A DNA stretch of 64,000 nt from Shimia sediminis. GTDB taxonomy: Bacteria; Pseudomonadota; Alphaproteobacteria; Rhodobacterales; Rhodobacteraceae. Shown piece by piece: positions 55,729-63,290 of this stretch. The notes beneath the pieces are model-generated. The model searched no databases. It was not told where the DNA came from and was given only the letters and a program-made list of their open reading frames with translations. A program made the translations under genes and the position numbers. Each line of letters begins with the position of its first letter. Within the stretch, counting starts at the first letter, position 1. The DNA lies in contig NZ_RYZK01000002.1 of assembly GCF_003990645.1 (NCBI RefSeq), positions 248,001 through 312,000 on the forward strand, given 5' to 3'.

Positions 55729-56766
55729 TTAACCTGAATCGCCAAAACTGTCACTCGAGCGCTTTCTATGCATCGGCCAGGCGCGAAATTCGAACGGGAT
55801 ACGCCCTTCGATTCTGTCCTTGATCGGTGGCAATCCGAAACGGTCCTTGTAGGCGCGGCTGAAATGAACCTGACTGGCGAACCCCGACGCAACAGCGATC
55901 TCGCCCATCGACAACGTGGTCTGCGTCACCAGTCCCCGCGCCCTGTCCAGTCGGATATCGCGATAGTAGAGCGCTGGGGTTTTCTTGAGATATTGTGAAA
56001 ACAATCTGTCCAACTGGCGATGGGAAACCTCGGCCAGACGACAGATCTCTGGGATGAGCATCGGCTCTTCAAGGTTGTCTTCCATCACCTTGATCGCCCG
56101 ACGCACCGCTTCGGGAACTGTACTGCCCAGCGGCTCATGTGTCTGAGGGTTCTGCGGCGTGCCCCGCTCGCGCAGGTTCGGATGAAACACGTAGCGCGCG
56201 GCTGCATTGGCCAGCCCACTGCCATGGATGCCTTGAATGATATGCAGCGCAAAATCAACCGAGGCCGCGCCACCACAACAGCTGATGCGGTTGCCATCAA
56301 ACACATAAAGGTTCTCACTGACCTCAACATCCGGATACAGCTCCTGAAAGGCGTCGATGTGTTCGTAGTGCACGGTGGCCCGGCGTCCGGCCAAGAGACC
56401 CGCCTTGGCCATCACGAAGGCGCCGGTATCAATGGCCCCGATCGTGCCCCCCCTGCGCGCAGCATGACGCAAGGCCGTTTGGATAACATCTGACCCGTAG
56501 TCTTCTGGCGTCCAGCTAGAAGACAGGATCAGAAAATCCGCAGGCACATCTCGCACACTCAAAAGCGACTTGGTCCCGATACCAACCCCATTGCTCGACA
56601 GGCATTCGCCACCGGTTTCCGACACGAACTCCCACGTGAAAAGCGTGATCCCTTCAAGGTAGTTTGCCGCCCGAAAAGGATCGACGAATCCCATCGTTGC
56701 CGCCATGTTGAAATTGGGCGTCACGATGAGACGCAAGTGTAAGGACGGGTTCAAATAGCTGGCCAT
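55729..56766 (-). CDS. GlxA/CdhR-type AraC transcriptional regulator 1
   Basis: A 345-residue regulator with an N-terminal DJ-1/PfpI-like (GATase1) domain and a C-terminal AraC helix-turn-helix pair (LIPEICRLAEVSHRQLDRLFSQYLKKTPALYYRDIR). Carnitine, glycine-betaine and related regulators CdhR and GbdR have this form. It precedes the Rieske gene by 106 bases on the same strand and diverges from the binding-protein gene. The start is uncertain: I chose ATG 56766, which gives a normal family start, but no clear ribosome site is seen. Confidence 0.88.
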   Translation of the reverse strand: MASYLNPSLHLRLIVTPNFNMAATMGFVDPFRAANYLEGITLFTWEFVSETGGECLSSNGVGIGTKSLLSVRDVPADFLILSSSWTPEDYGSDVIQTALRHAARRGGTIGAIDTGAFVMAKAGLLAGRRATVHYEHIDAFQELYPDVEVSENLYVFDGNRISCCGGAASVDFALHIIQGIHGSGLANAAARYVFHPNLRERGTPQNPQTHEPLGSTVPEAVRRAIKVMEDNLEEPMLIPEICRLAEVSHRQLDRLFSQYLKKTPALYYRDIRLDRARGLVTQTTLSMGEIAVASGFASQVHFSRAYKDRFGLPPIKDRIEGRIPFEFRAWPMHRKRSSDSFGDSG

Positions 56767-56879
56767 GGCGAGAAATGTTAATATGCAGGCCAAAACATGC
56801 AAAACAAAAAATCTTAACTTGCTATAATTTGAATCGCCGTACAATAAATTAAACGTCGAATAAAATCAGGGAGAACAAA
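56767..56879. promoter_or_regulatory. Divergent control region of the quaternary-amine cluster
   Basis: This AT-rich gap lies between an AraC regulator and the transporter genes. It has a perfect TATAAT (56823-56828, plus strand) and a 14-base tandem repeat starting ATGCA (56783-56796 and 56797-56810, 10 of 14 positions identical), a form expected of AraC-type half-sites. No good -35 is visible, which fits an activated promoter. AGGGAGA is the ribosome site for the binding protein. Confidence 0.5.
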
Positions 56880-57830
56880 ATGAAGTTTCTAGCAACCGGG
56901 GTCAGTGTTCTGGCCCTCGCCTCTGCAGTTCAGGCCGCCGACCTTGGTGCCGTAGACGAACCCATCAAGCTCGCCGTCAACGAATGGACCGGCCAGCACG
57001 TCGCCACGCAAATCGCAGGTGAAATGCTCGTAGCTGCGGGCTACAAGGTGGAGTACGTCACCGCGGGCTACATGAACATGTGGCAGGCCATCGCGGATGG
57101 TGAAATCCACGGCGCGATGGAGATCTGGGAATCCAACGTTTCGGACCAGTACCACCAGTTGAAAGACGCCGGCCAGGTTGAAGAACTGTCCGATCTCGGC
57201 CTCGACGCCAAAGAAGGCATCGCTTATCCCGCACACGTCGCCGAACTCTGCCCCGGCCTGCCCGCATGGGAAGCATTGCGCGATTGTGCGATGAACTTCG
57301 CCACCGCTGAAACCATTCCCCAGGGCCGTCTGGTCGATTACCCGGCTGACTGGGGTACTCCCGGCGCAGACCGTCTTGGCGCACTTGAATTGCCTTACAA
57401 AGCGGTTCCTGCAGGCTCCGAAGGGGCTCTGATCACCGAAATCCGCGCCTCGACCGAGAAGAAATCGCCGCTTCTGATCACCTTCTGGCAGCCCCACTGG
57501 GCGATGTCGGCCTATGACATGAAGTTCGTGGAGCTGCCCGCCGGTGAAGCCGCCTGCTACGAGGACGCATCCTGGGGGCCGAACCCCAACGCGACCAGCG
57601 ACTGTGATTTCCTGCCTGCCCGCATCTTCAAGGCCGGCTGGCCGGGCATCAAGGACAAGTGGCCCGCCGCTCACGAAATCCTCGTGAACTACCAGCTGTC
57701 GACCGACGCGCAGCAACCGATGATGGGTGCCATCGACGTTGATGGCAAAGCCATCGAAGACGTCGTGTCCGAGTGGATGGCCGCCAATGAAGGCGCCTGG
57801 AAACCTGTCGTAGACGCGGCGGTAAACTAA
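56880..57830 (+). CDS. Quaternary-amine ABC transporter substrate-binding protein (OpuAC/ProX type)
   Basis: A 316-residue periplasmic protein. The signal peptide ends in ASAVQA before ADLGAVDEP. The mature part is an OpuAC-type fold rich in aromatic residues (NEWTGQH, MNMWQA, EIWES, ITFWQPHW), which in this family form an aromatic box for choline, betaine or carnitine. It is directly followed by an ATPase and a double permease. The ligand is likely a quaternary amine; choline versus carnitine cannot be settled here. Confidence 0.9.
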   Translation: MKFLATGVSVLALASAVQAADLGAVDEPIKLAVNEWTGQHVATQIAGEMLVAAGYKVEYVTAGYMNMWQAIADGEIHGAMEIWESNVSDQYHQLKDAGQVEELSDLGLDAKEGIAYPAHVAELCPGLPAWEALRDCAMNFATAETIPQGRLVDYPADWGTPGADRLGALELPYKAVPAGSEGALITEIRASTEKKSPLLITFWQPHWAMSAYDMKFVELPAGEAACYEDASWGPNPNATSDCDFLPARIFKAGWPGIKDKWPAAHEILVNYQLSTDAQQPMMGAIDVDGKAIEDVVSEWMAANEGAWKPVVDAAVN

Positions 57831-57839
57831 GGGGTCCCC

Positions 57840-58907
57840 ATGTCGAATTTCTCTGACGCTCCTGCAGCGATCACCTGTAAGGGTGTGTGGCAAGTCTTTG
57901 GCCAGAACCCCGAACAGAACCTGAAAGAGGCGTTGGAGAAATCCGGCGGCGACTCCCGCGAAGCCGCTAAAGAATTGCGCAGCCGGGGCCTGATCCCGGC
58001 TGTGCAGAACGCCAACTTTGAAGTCCACGAAGGTGAGCTTTTTGTCATTATGGGCCTGTCCGGCTCGGGCAAATCCACCATGATCCGCGCCATTTCCTGC
58101 CTGATTGACGCCACGGGTGGCGAAATCAGTCTCGAAGGCGAAGACATCCTCAAAGTCTCCAAGAAACGCATGATCGAGCTGCGCCGCCACAAGCTTGGCA
58201 TGGTATTCCAGCACTTTGGTCTGTTCCCGCATATGACCGTCGCCGAGAACGTGGCCTTTCCGCTCAAGATGCAAGGCCAGGACAAGGCCTCGCGCATTGC
58301 CCGCGCGCTCGAAGTTATCAAACTGGTCGGTCTTGAGGGCCGCGAAGGCGCCTTTCCGCGTGAACTCTCCGGTGGTCAGAAACAGCGCGTCGGCATCGCC
58401 CGCTCGCTGGCCGTGAACCCCGACATCTGGTTCCTCGACGAACCCTTCTCAGCGCTCGACCCGTTGATCCGCCGCCAGTTGCAGGATGAATTCCTGAACA
58501 TTCAGGCGACGCTGCGCAAATCCATCGTCTTTATCACCCACGATATTACCGAAGCACTGAAACTCGCGGATCGCATCGCGATCATGAAGGACGGGGAGAT
58601 CGTGCAGATCGGCACCCCGACCGAGATCGTGCTGCATCCGGTGAACGATTATGTGGCCGAGTTTTCCAAGGACGTCGCCAAGGGCCGCCACGCCAAGGTC
58701 GCCTCGGTCACGGACACCGAAAGCCCGCTGCCAGAGAACATGCCCGATGATCCCGGCCTCAAGACCGGCATGACCATCGATACGGCGTTGGCAAAATGCA
58801 TGTCGCTCTACGAACCGGTCCCGGTCAAGGACGATGACGGCAAGGTTGTCGGCTTTGTGCATCCGCATGAGCTGGCCGCTGCGCTTCAGGCCGAGACTGA
58901 CCAATGA
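57840..58907 (+). CDS. Quaternary-amine ABC transporter ATP-binding protein (ProV type)
   Basis: A 355-residue ATPase with an N-terminal ProV-type extension (FGQNPEQNLKEALEKSGGD...), Walker A GLSGSGKST near residue 75, signature LSGGQKQR, and Walker B WFLDEPFSALD. The C-terminal about 70 residues are a short remnant of the CBS region found in ProV. It energises import with the next gene. Its TGA overlaps the permease start (ATGA), so translation is coupled. Confidence 0.93.
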   Translation: MSNFSDAPAAITCKGVWQVFGQNPEQNLKEALEKSGGDSREAAKELRSRGLIPAVQNANFEVHEGELFVIMGLSGSGKSTMIRAISCLIDATGGEISLEGEDILKVSKKRMIELRRHKLGMVFQHFGLFPHMTVAENVAFPLKMQGQDKASRIARALEVIKLVGLEGREGAFPRELSGGQKQRVGIARSLAVNPDIWFLDEPFSALDPLIRRQLQDEFLNIQATLRKSIVFITHDITEALKLADRIAIMKDGEIVQIGTPTEIVLHPVNDYVAEFSKDVAKGRHAKVASVTDTESPLPENMPDDPGLKTGMTIDTALAKCMSLYEPVPVKDDDGKVVGFVHPHELAAALQAETDQ

Positions 58908-60982
58908 CCCTGGCAGCCTCATCCCACACCAAACCCCGTCACGGGGCCGGACTATCCCTCAGCCCCGGCGCGCGCGCGGGCTGGATCAGCGCCTTGGTTG
59001 GGCTTGTCTGTATCCTGCTTGCCGCCAGCATGCCGTGGCTGGTGAAATGGCCTGCCGCCCTCACCATTCCTGCCGCGGAGTGGATAGGCGCCTTTATGGA
59101 CGTGGTCCTTAGCTGGCTGAAACCCTCGGCCCGCCTGTTTTCCGAGATGCTTGCCTATCCCATGACATGGGCCAACGTGTTGTTGATCGCCACCCCATGG
59201 CCCATTGTGATTGCCGTGGTTACCGCGATTGGCTGGTATCTCGGCGGCACCCGAATGGCCGCGCTTGGCCTGTTTGGTCTCAGTTTCGTGTTGGCCTCGG
59301 GTTATTGGGTGGAAAGCATGAACACCCTCGCGCTGGTGGCGGTGTCAGTGCCTTTGGCCCTCGCTGCAGGTCTGGCCATCGGTATTCTCGCCTACGAGCT
59401 GCCCAAGTTTCGCCATCCGGTACAGGCCTTGCTGGACATCATGCAGACCGTGCCGACATTCGCCTATCTGACACCGCTTCTGGTGCTGTTTGGCTTTGGC
59501 CCCGTGGTAGGGCTGATCGCCTCGGCGATCTATGCCGCACCGCCCATGGCGCGCAACGTGCTCTTGGGGCTGGACCGCGTCGAGGACGACATCAAGGACG
59601 CCGCCGTCATGTCTGGCGGCAACCGCATGCATCAGCTGTTCCTTGTCGAGATCCCCTCGGCCGCTACGCAGATCATGGTTGGCGTCAACCAAAGCCTGAT
59701 GGCTGCGCTGTCGATGGTTATCATCGCGGCGGTGATCGGCGGCTTCAACGACATCGGCTGGGAAGTGCTGCTGACCATGCGCAAGGCCCAGTTTGGTCAG
59801 TCCTTTCTCGCCGGTCTCGTGATTGTTGTCTTCGCCATGGTCATCGACCGTATGAGTGGCGCACTGGCAATGGAACGCAAACGCTATGACGTACGGGTCA
59901 TCGGCATTCTCATGGCGATTGCGGTCGCCTTTACCTTGCTGATGTGGGGCAACCTGCCCGAGCCATCAGCCTTTGCCTGGTTTGACGGTGTGGCCGACCG
60001 CGTAGATGCCGGTCTGGGTGCGTTCACAGCCGCCAATGGCGCGACGTTGGACACGTTCAAGAACACTGTGCTGTTCTACATCATGCTGCCGTTGCGCATT
60101 GGCTTTGACAACGCAGTCCTGCCATTCACCTGGGGTTTTGCCTGGACCCAGAACATGAGCTTTGCCCTGCTGGGTGGCGCGACCGTGTTGGCTGTTTTGC
60201 TGACCCTGCGCGGGCGCGGTGTGGCCGGGGCGGTCGTGCTGCTGCTGGCGATCACGCTGGAAACCGGGATTGCCGAACTGCCGTGGCCTTTCGTGATGAT
60301 CGGCACGGCCCTTTTGGGATGGGTCTCGGGTGGCATCCGCCTGTCGGTTCTGGTCACTTCGCTGATGGGAATCATCCTGATCTCGGGCCTGTGGGAGCGC
60401 GCCCTCCTGTCGCTCTACCTCTCCGGTGTCTCGGTGCTGGCTTGTGCCATCCTTGGCGGCGCCGTCGGCCTCTTGTGCGCTGTCAGCCCACTGGCCTGGC
60501 GCGTCGTACGCCCGATCTGCGACATGCTGCAGACGATCCCGCTGTTCGTCTTCCTGATCCCGGTGCTGATGTTCTTCCAGATTGGTGAGTTTTCGGCCTT
60601 TCTCGCGATCTGCGCCTACGCCATCGTGCCTATGATCCGTTACACCCATCACGGGCTGATCAACACGCCGGACGACATGATTGAAGCGGCGATTTCATCG
60701 GGCGCCACCGGGAGCCAGATCATGCGTGAGGTGCGCATTCCCTATGCGGTGCCCACGATCCTCTTGGGTGTGAACCAGACGATCCTCTACGCCTTCTCGA
60801 TGTTGGTTATCGCCGCGCTGATCGGCACCACGGGACTCGGGCAGTCGATTTACATCGCGCTCGGGTCAGCGGATGTCGGCCTCGGGCTTGCTGCGGGCTT
60901 TGCCATGGCAATCCTCGCCCTGGTTGCAGACCGCATCGTACAGGGCTTTGCCGAAGAGCAACGCAAAGCTCTGGGATTATGA
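58904..60982 (+). CDS. Double-length quaternary-amine ABC transporter permease
   Basis: A 692-residue permease, about twice the usual ProW. It holds two separate BPD_transp_1 units: the first around residues 160-300 (VQALLDIMQTVPTFAYLTPLL, EAA-like loop in DAAVMSGGNRMHQLF), the second around 530-680 (RPICDMLQTIPLFVFLIPVL, EAAISSGATGSQIM). So one chain can supply both membrane halves of the transporter. It is coupled to the ATPase and, through ATGA, to the regulator that follows. Fused permeases of this kind occur in some alphaproteobacteria. Confidence 0.9.
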   Translation: MTLAASSHTKPRHGAGLSLSPGARAGWISALVGLVCILLAASMPWLVKWPAALTIPAAEWIGAFMDVVLSWLKPSARLFSEMLAYPMTWANVLLIATPWPIVIAVVTAIGWYLGGTRMAALGLFGLSFVLASGYWVESMNTLALVAVSVPLALAAGLAIGILAYELPKFRHPVQALLDIMQTVPTFAYLTPLLVLFGFGPVVGLIASAIYAAPPMARNVLLGLDRVEDDIKDAAVMSGGNRMHQLFLVEIPSAATQIMVGVNQSLMAALSMVIIAAVIGGFNDIGWEVLLTMRKAQFGQSFLAGLVIVVFAMVIDRMSGALAMERKRYDVRVIGILMAIAVAFTLLMWGNLPEPSAFAWFDGVADRVDAGLGAFTAANGATLDTFKNTVLFYIMLPLRIGFDNAVLPFTWGFAWTQNMSFALLGGATVLAVLLTLRGRGVAGAVVLLLAITLETGIAELPWPFVMIGTALLGWVSGGIRLSVLVTSLMGIILISGLWERALLSLYLSGVSVLACAILGGAVGLLCAVSPLAWRVVRPICDMLQTIPLFVFLIPVLMFFQIGEFSAFLAICAYAIVPMIRYTHHGLINTPDDMIEAAISSGATGSQIMREVRIPYAVPTILLGVNQTILYAFSMLVIAALIGTTGLGQSIYIALGSADVGLGLAAGFAMAILALVADRIVQGFAEEQRKALGL

Positions 60983-61980
60983 GCCGCTCCTGGGTTCCGC
61001 GTGGGGTCGCCTTTTGCGAAGTCAAAGGCGACCACGCGACCCAGGGCTTTACATTTATCCTGCTTCCAAACCTCTCGATGAATGCCTTCAGCTCAGCCAT
61101 CGAACCTCTGCGTGTCGCCAATCAGGTCAGCGGAAAAGAGCTGTTCCGCTGGCAATGCGTCTCAGAAGACGGCCAGCCCGTAACCTGTTCGAACGGAGTT
61201 CCGCTGGGCGTGGATGGCACCCTAGACGACATTCCGTCCGACGATACGGTGCTGGTCTGCTCTGGGGTGCTGCCTGAACAAACTCTGTCGTCCAGGATCT
61301 CCAACCTTATCCGCCAGCTCTGGCGCAAAGGGCAAACCGTAGGGGGAGTCTGCACCGGGGCCTATACACTTGCCCGCGCGGGCATCCTGCGGGGATCAAC
61401 ATTTACGCTGCACTGGGAAAACATCCCCGCTTTTGGTGAGCTTTACCCGGAACTTGAGCCCGCCGAACAAGTCTTTGTCTTTGACAAGCGCATCTGGACT
61501 TGTGCCGGGGGCTTTGCAGGCACCGATATGATGGTCACGCATATCCACGAACGCTTTGGCCGCGAGCTTGCCGGCACTGTAGCCAACATGTGCCTCTACC
61601 GCACGCCGCGCAGCGAAGAAGAGCCGCAAAAGGCCAGCGCCGCCGCCGCCATCGGTGTGCGCAACGCCAAACTGGTGCAGATCATCGACTATCTCGAAGA
61701 GCACATCGCCGAAGACTTCAACCTGGACGAGGTGGCCTATGGCTTTGACATCTCGCGCCGTCAGATGGAGCGGTTGTTCAAACGGTATCTGTCTACCTCC
61801 CCACGCAAACACCTGATGACAATGCGCCTGCATCGCGCCCGGGCACTGATGTCGGAAACCAATATGTCCGTGACCGAGGTCGCCGCGGCCTGCGGATTTA
61901 TCTCGACTTCGCATTTTTCCAAAAGGTTCCGCGACCGGTTCGGCACTTCACCTCATCGCTATTCCCTGACCGTGGACTGA
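60979..61980 (+). CDS. GlxA/CdhR-type AraC transcriptional regulator 2
   Basis: A 333-residue regulator with an N-terminal DJ-1/PfpI-like domain (GGVCTGAYTLARAGIL near residue 118) and a C-terminal AraC DNA-binding domain (AYGFDISRRQMERLFKRYLSTSP). CdhR (carnitine) and GbdR (betaine) have this form. It is the last gene of the transporter operon, starting inside the permease stop. The palindrome array follows directly. A role in sensing carnitine, betaine or a metabolite is inferred. Confidence 0.9.
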   Translation: MSRSWVPRGVAFCEVKGDHATQGFTFILLPNLSMNAFSSAIEPLRVANQVSGKELFRWQCVSEDGQPVTCSNGVPLGVDGTLDDIPSDDTVLVCSGVLPEQTLSSRISNLIRQLWRKGQTVGGVCTGAYTLARAGILRGSTFTLHWENIPAFGELYPELEPAEQVFVFDKRIWTCAGGFAGTDMMVTHIHERFGRELAGTVANMCLYRTPRSEEEPQKASAAAAIGVRNAKLVQIIDYLEEHIAEDFNLDEVAYGFDISRRQMERLFKRYLSTSPRKHLMTMRLHRARALMSETNMSVTEVAAACGFISTSHFSKRFRDRFGTSPHRYSLTVD

Positions 61981-62002
61981 GCCCGCCCGTAAAGTTAGGG
62001 GA

Positions 62003-62095
62003 AAAGGGTTTCGAAACCCTTTGGACAACGCAAATACGAATTTGCGTGACAAGCGATTTCGAAATCGCTTGCCCAAGCCGTTTCGAAACGGCTTG
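62003..62095. repeat. Array of four palindromes with TTCGAA-type cores
   Basis: Four palindromes of 20-22 bases stand with centres about 24 bases apart. Their arms are AAAGGGTTTC (62003-62022), ACGCAAAT (62028-62047, one base off a TTCGAA core), CAAGCGATTTC (62050-62071) and CAAGCCGTTTC (62074-62095). The outer arms differ, but the cores are TTCGAA or one base away. GCTTGC/GCAAGC (62091-62110) adds a possible fifth. They lie between two convergent genes. Confidence 0.8.
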
Positions 62096-62142
62096 CAACC
62101 GTTGGCAAGCGAGTCAGACACATCTGGCTGTCCGAACAAGCC

Positions 62143-62973
62143 TCAGAACAATGCGGGCCGCATGCCTTGTGCCGGAGCAACCCCAAGCCGGTTCAACACG
62201 GTCGCCGCAATGCCAAGCTGGCTGAGTTCTGCGCCCTCTTCCGGAAGACCTTCGGCCTCACCAAAGTAGTAGAACGGCACCTCGCGCATGATCTTCTCCA
62301 TACCGCCGTGGTGCTTTTCCGCATTCATCCCGTGGTCTGCCGTCACAATCACCTCATAGCCCAGATCGCGCCACGTCGGGATCGCCCGCGACAGCGCGTT
62401 GTCGATCATCCAGACCTGATAGCGATACTCAGCACTGTCGCCGCCAAAGGTATGACCCAGCGTGTCCGCCGAGCAGCTGTGCAGCAAAAGATAGTCCGGC
62501 GCGTGCGCCTCGGCGAGGAGGGTCACCTGTGCACACAGATCAATCTCGGCGGGCGCCACGGCGTTGATCGGCCCGTACCCCTCCATCGAATAGAACCGCG
62601 CGTGCTGGATGTTGCTGCCCAGGTCGTTATGCTCAACCGAGCGCAGCCGGTCCCAGGGGTGTTCCACATAAAGCTTGTGGAAATACTCCTGCGCCACAGC
62701 CCCCGTCGTCTTGCCCGCGGCCCGTGCCACCGAAAAGATGTTGTCACTGGACGAGGCGCGCATGCCCTCGTTCGAGACAATGCCGTGCTCATGTGGCCAT
62801 AGCCCGGTGTGAATGGTCTCATACATCGGACCGGACAGGCTCGGGGTTGCCGTAATCATCTTCCACCGCCGCGCCTGACCCAGCTCGACCGCGCCCTCAA
62901 GATATCCACACTGCGACAGCGCGGCCTCATAGCCGCTACCATCCATGATGACCAAAATGACCTTGTTGCTCAT
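62143..62973 (-). CDS. Alkaline-phosphatase-superfamily phosphodiesterase/phosphatase
   Basis: A 276-residue metal-dependent hydrolase of the nucleotide pyrophosphatase/phosphodiesterase type. It shows VILVIMDGSGYE with the first metal Asp, a nucleophile Thr in the segment YETIHTG, SADTLGHTFGGD, and TADHGMN near residue 210. No signal peptide is seen, so it is cytoplasmic. The substrate is unknown; near quaternary-amine genes a phosphocholine- or glycerophosphocholine-like substrate is conceivable. ATG 62973 was chosen since the frame upstream is not protein-like. Confidence 0.83.
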   Translation of the reverse strand: MSNKVILVIMDGSGYEAALSQCGYLEGAVELGQARRWKMITATPSLSGPMYETIHTGLWPHEHGIVSNEGMRASSSDNIFSVARAAGKTTGAVAQEYFHKLYVEHPWDRLRSVEHNDLGSNIQHARFYSMEGYGPINAVAPAEIDLCAQVTLLAEAHAPDYLLLHSCSADTLGHTFGGDSAEYRYQVWMIDNALSRAIPTWRDLGYEVIVTADHGMNAEKHHGGMEKIMREVPFYYFGEAEGLPEEGAELSQLGIAATVLNRLGVAPAQGMRPALF

Positions 62974-63290
62974 GACACACGCTTTCCGTTTTGTTGTCCG
63001 GCCACATTTGCGTGTCCGCTTTCCCGGGGTCTGACCCATGCGCGGCGTTTTGATGTCGTATTTGACAAATCTCCGACCCGTCAGCGATCCCCAAAAGACA
63101 CCATCGCCGTTCAGCCCCCGCCCCCTGTACAAAAGGGCAATCTCCCATTCTCCGCGCCATTCCCCGGATATGTGATCGCTCCGCAAATCTTTGCAGACCT
63201 CGCGAAAACTCAGCGGTGCAGTCATGGTCGCGGTTGATTTTCGCCGCCACATTGGCGAACCTAGACGGGCCGCTTGAACAGAGGACCGCC
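62974..63290. other. Divergent intergenic region with no clear feature
   Basis: The 317 bases separate the phosphatase-superfamily gene and the caspase-like gene. A TTGACA is at 63062-63067 without a good -10 at the right distance. No short gene or strong hairpin was seen. It should hold both promoters. Confidence 0.5.

Noticed and set aside
56889-58274. Long antisense frame across the binding-protein and ATPase genes
   Set aside because: Both plus-strand genes have strong family signatures and good starts; the antisense product has none.
62003-62095. CRISPR-like array
   Set aside because: The units are palindromes with different arms and no constant repeat or spacers, and no cas genes are present.
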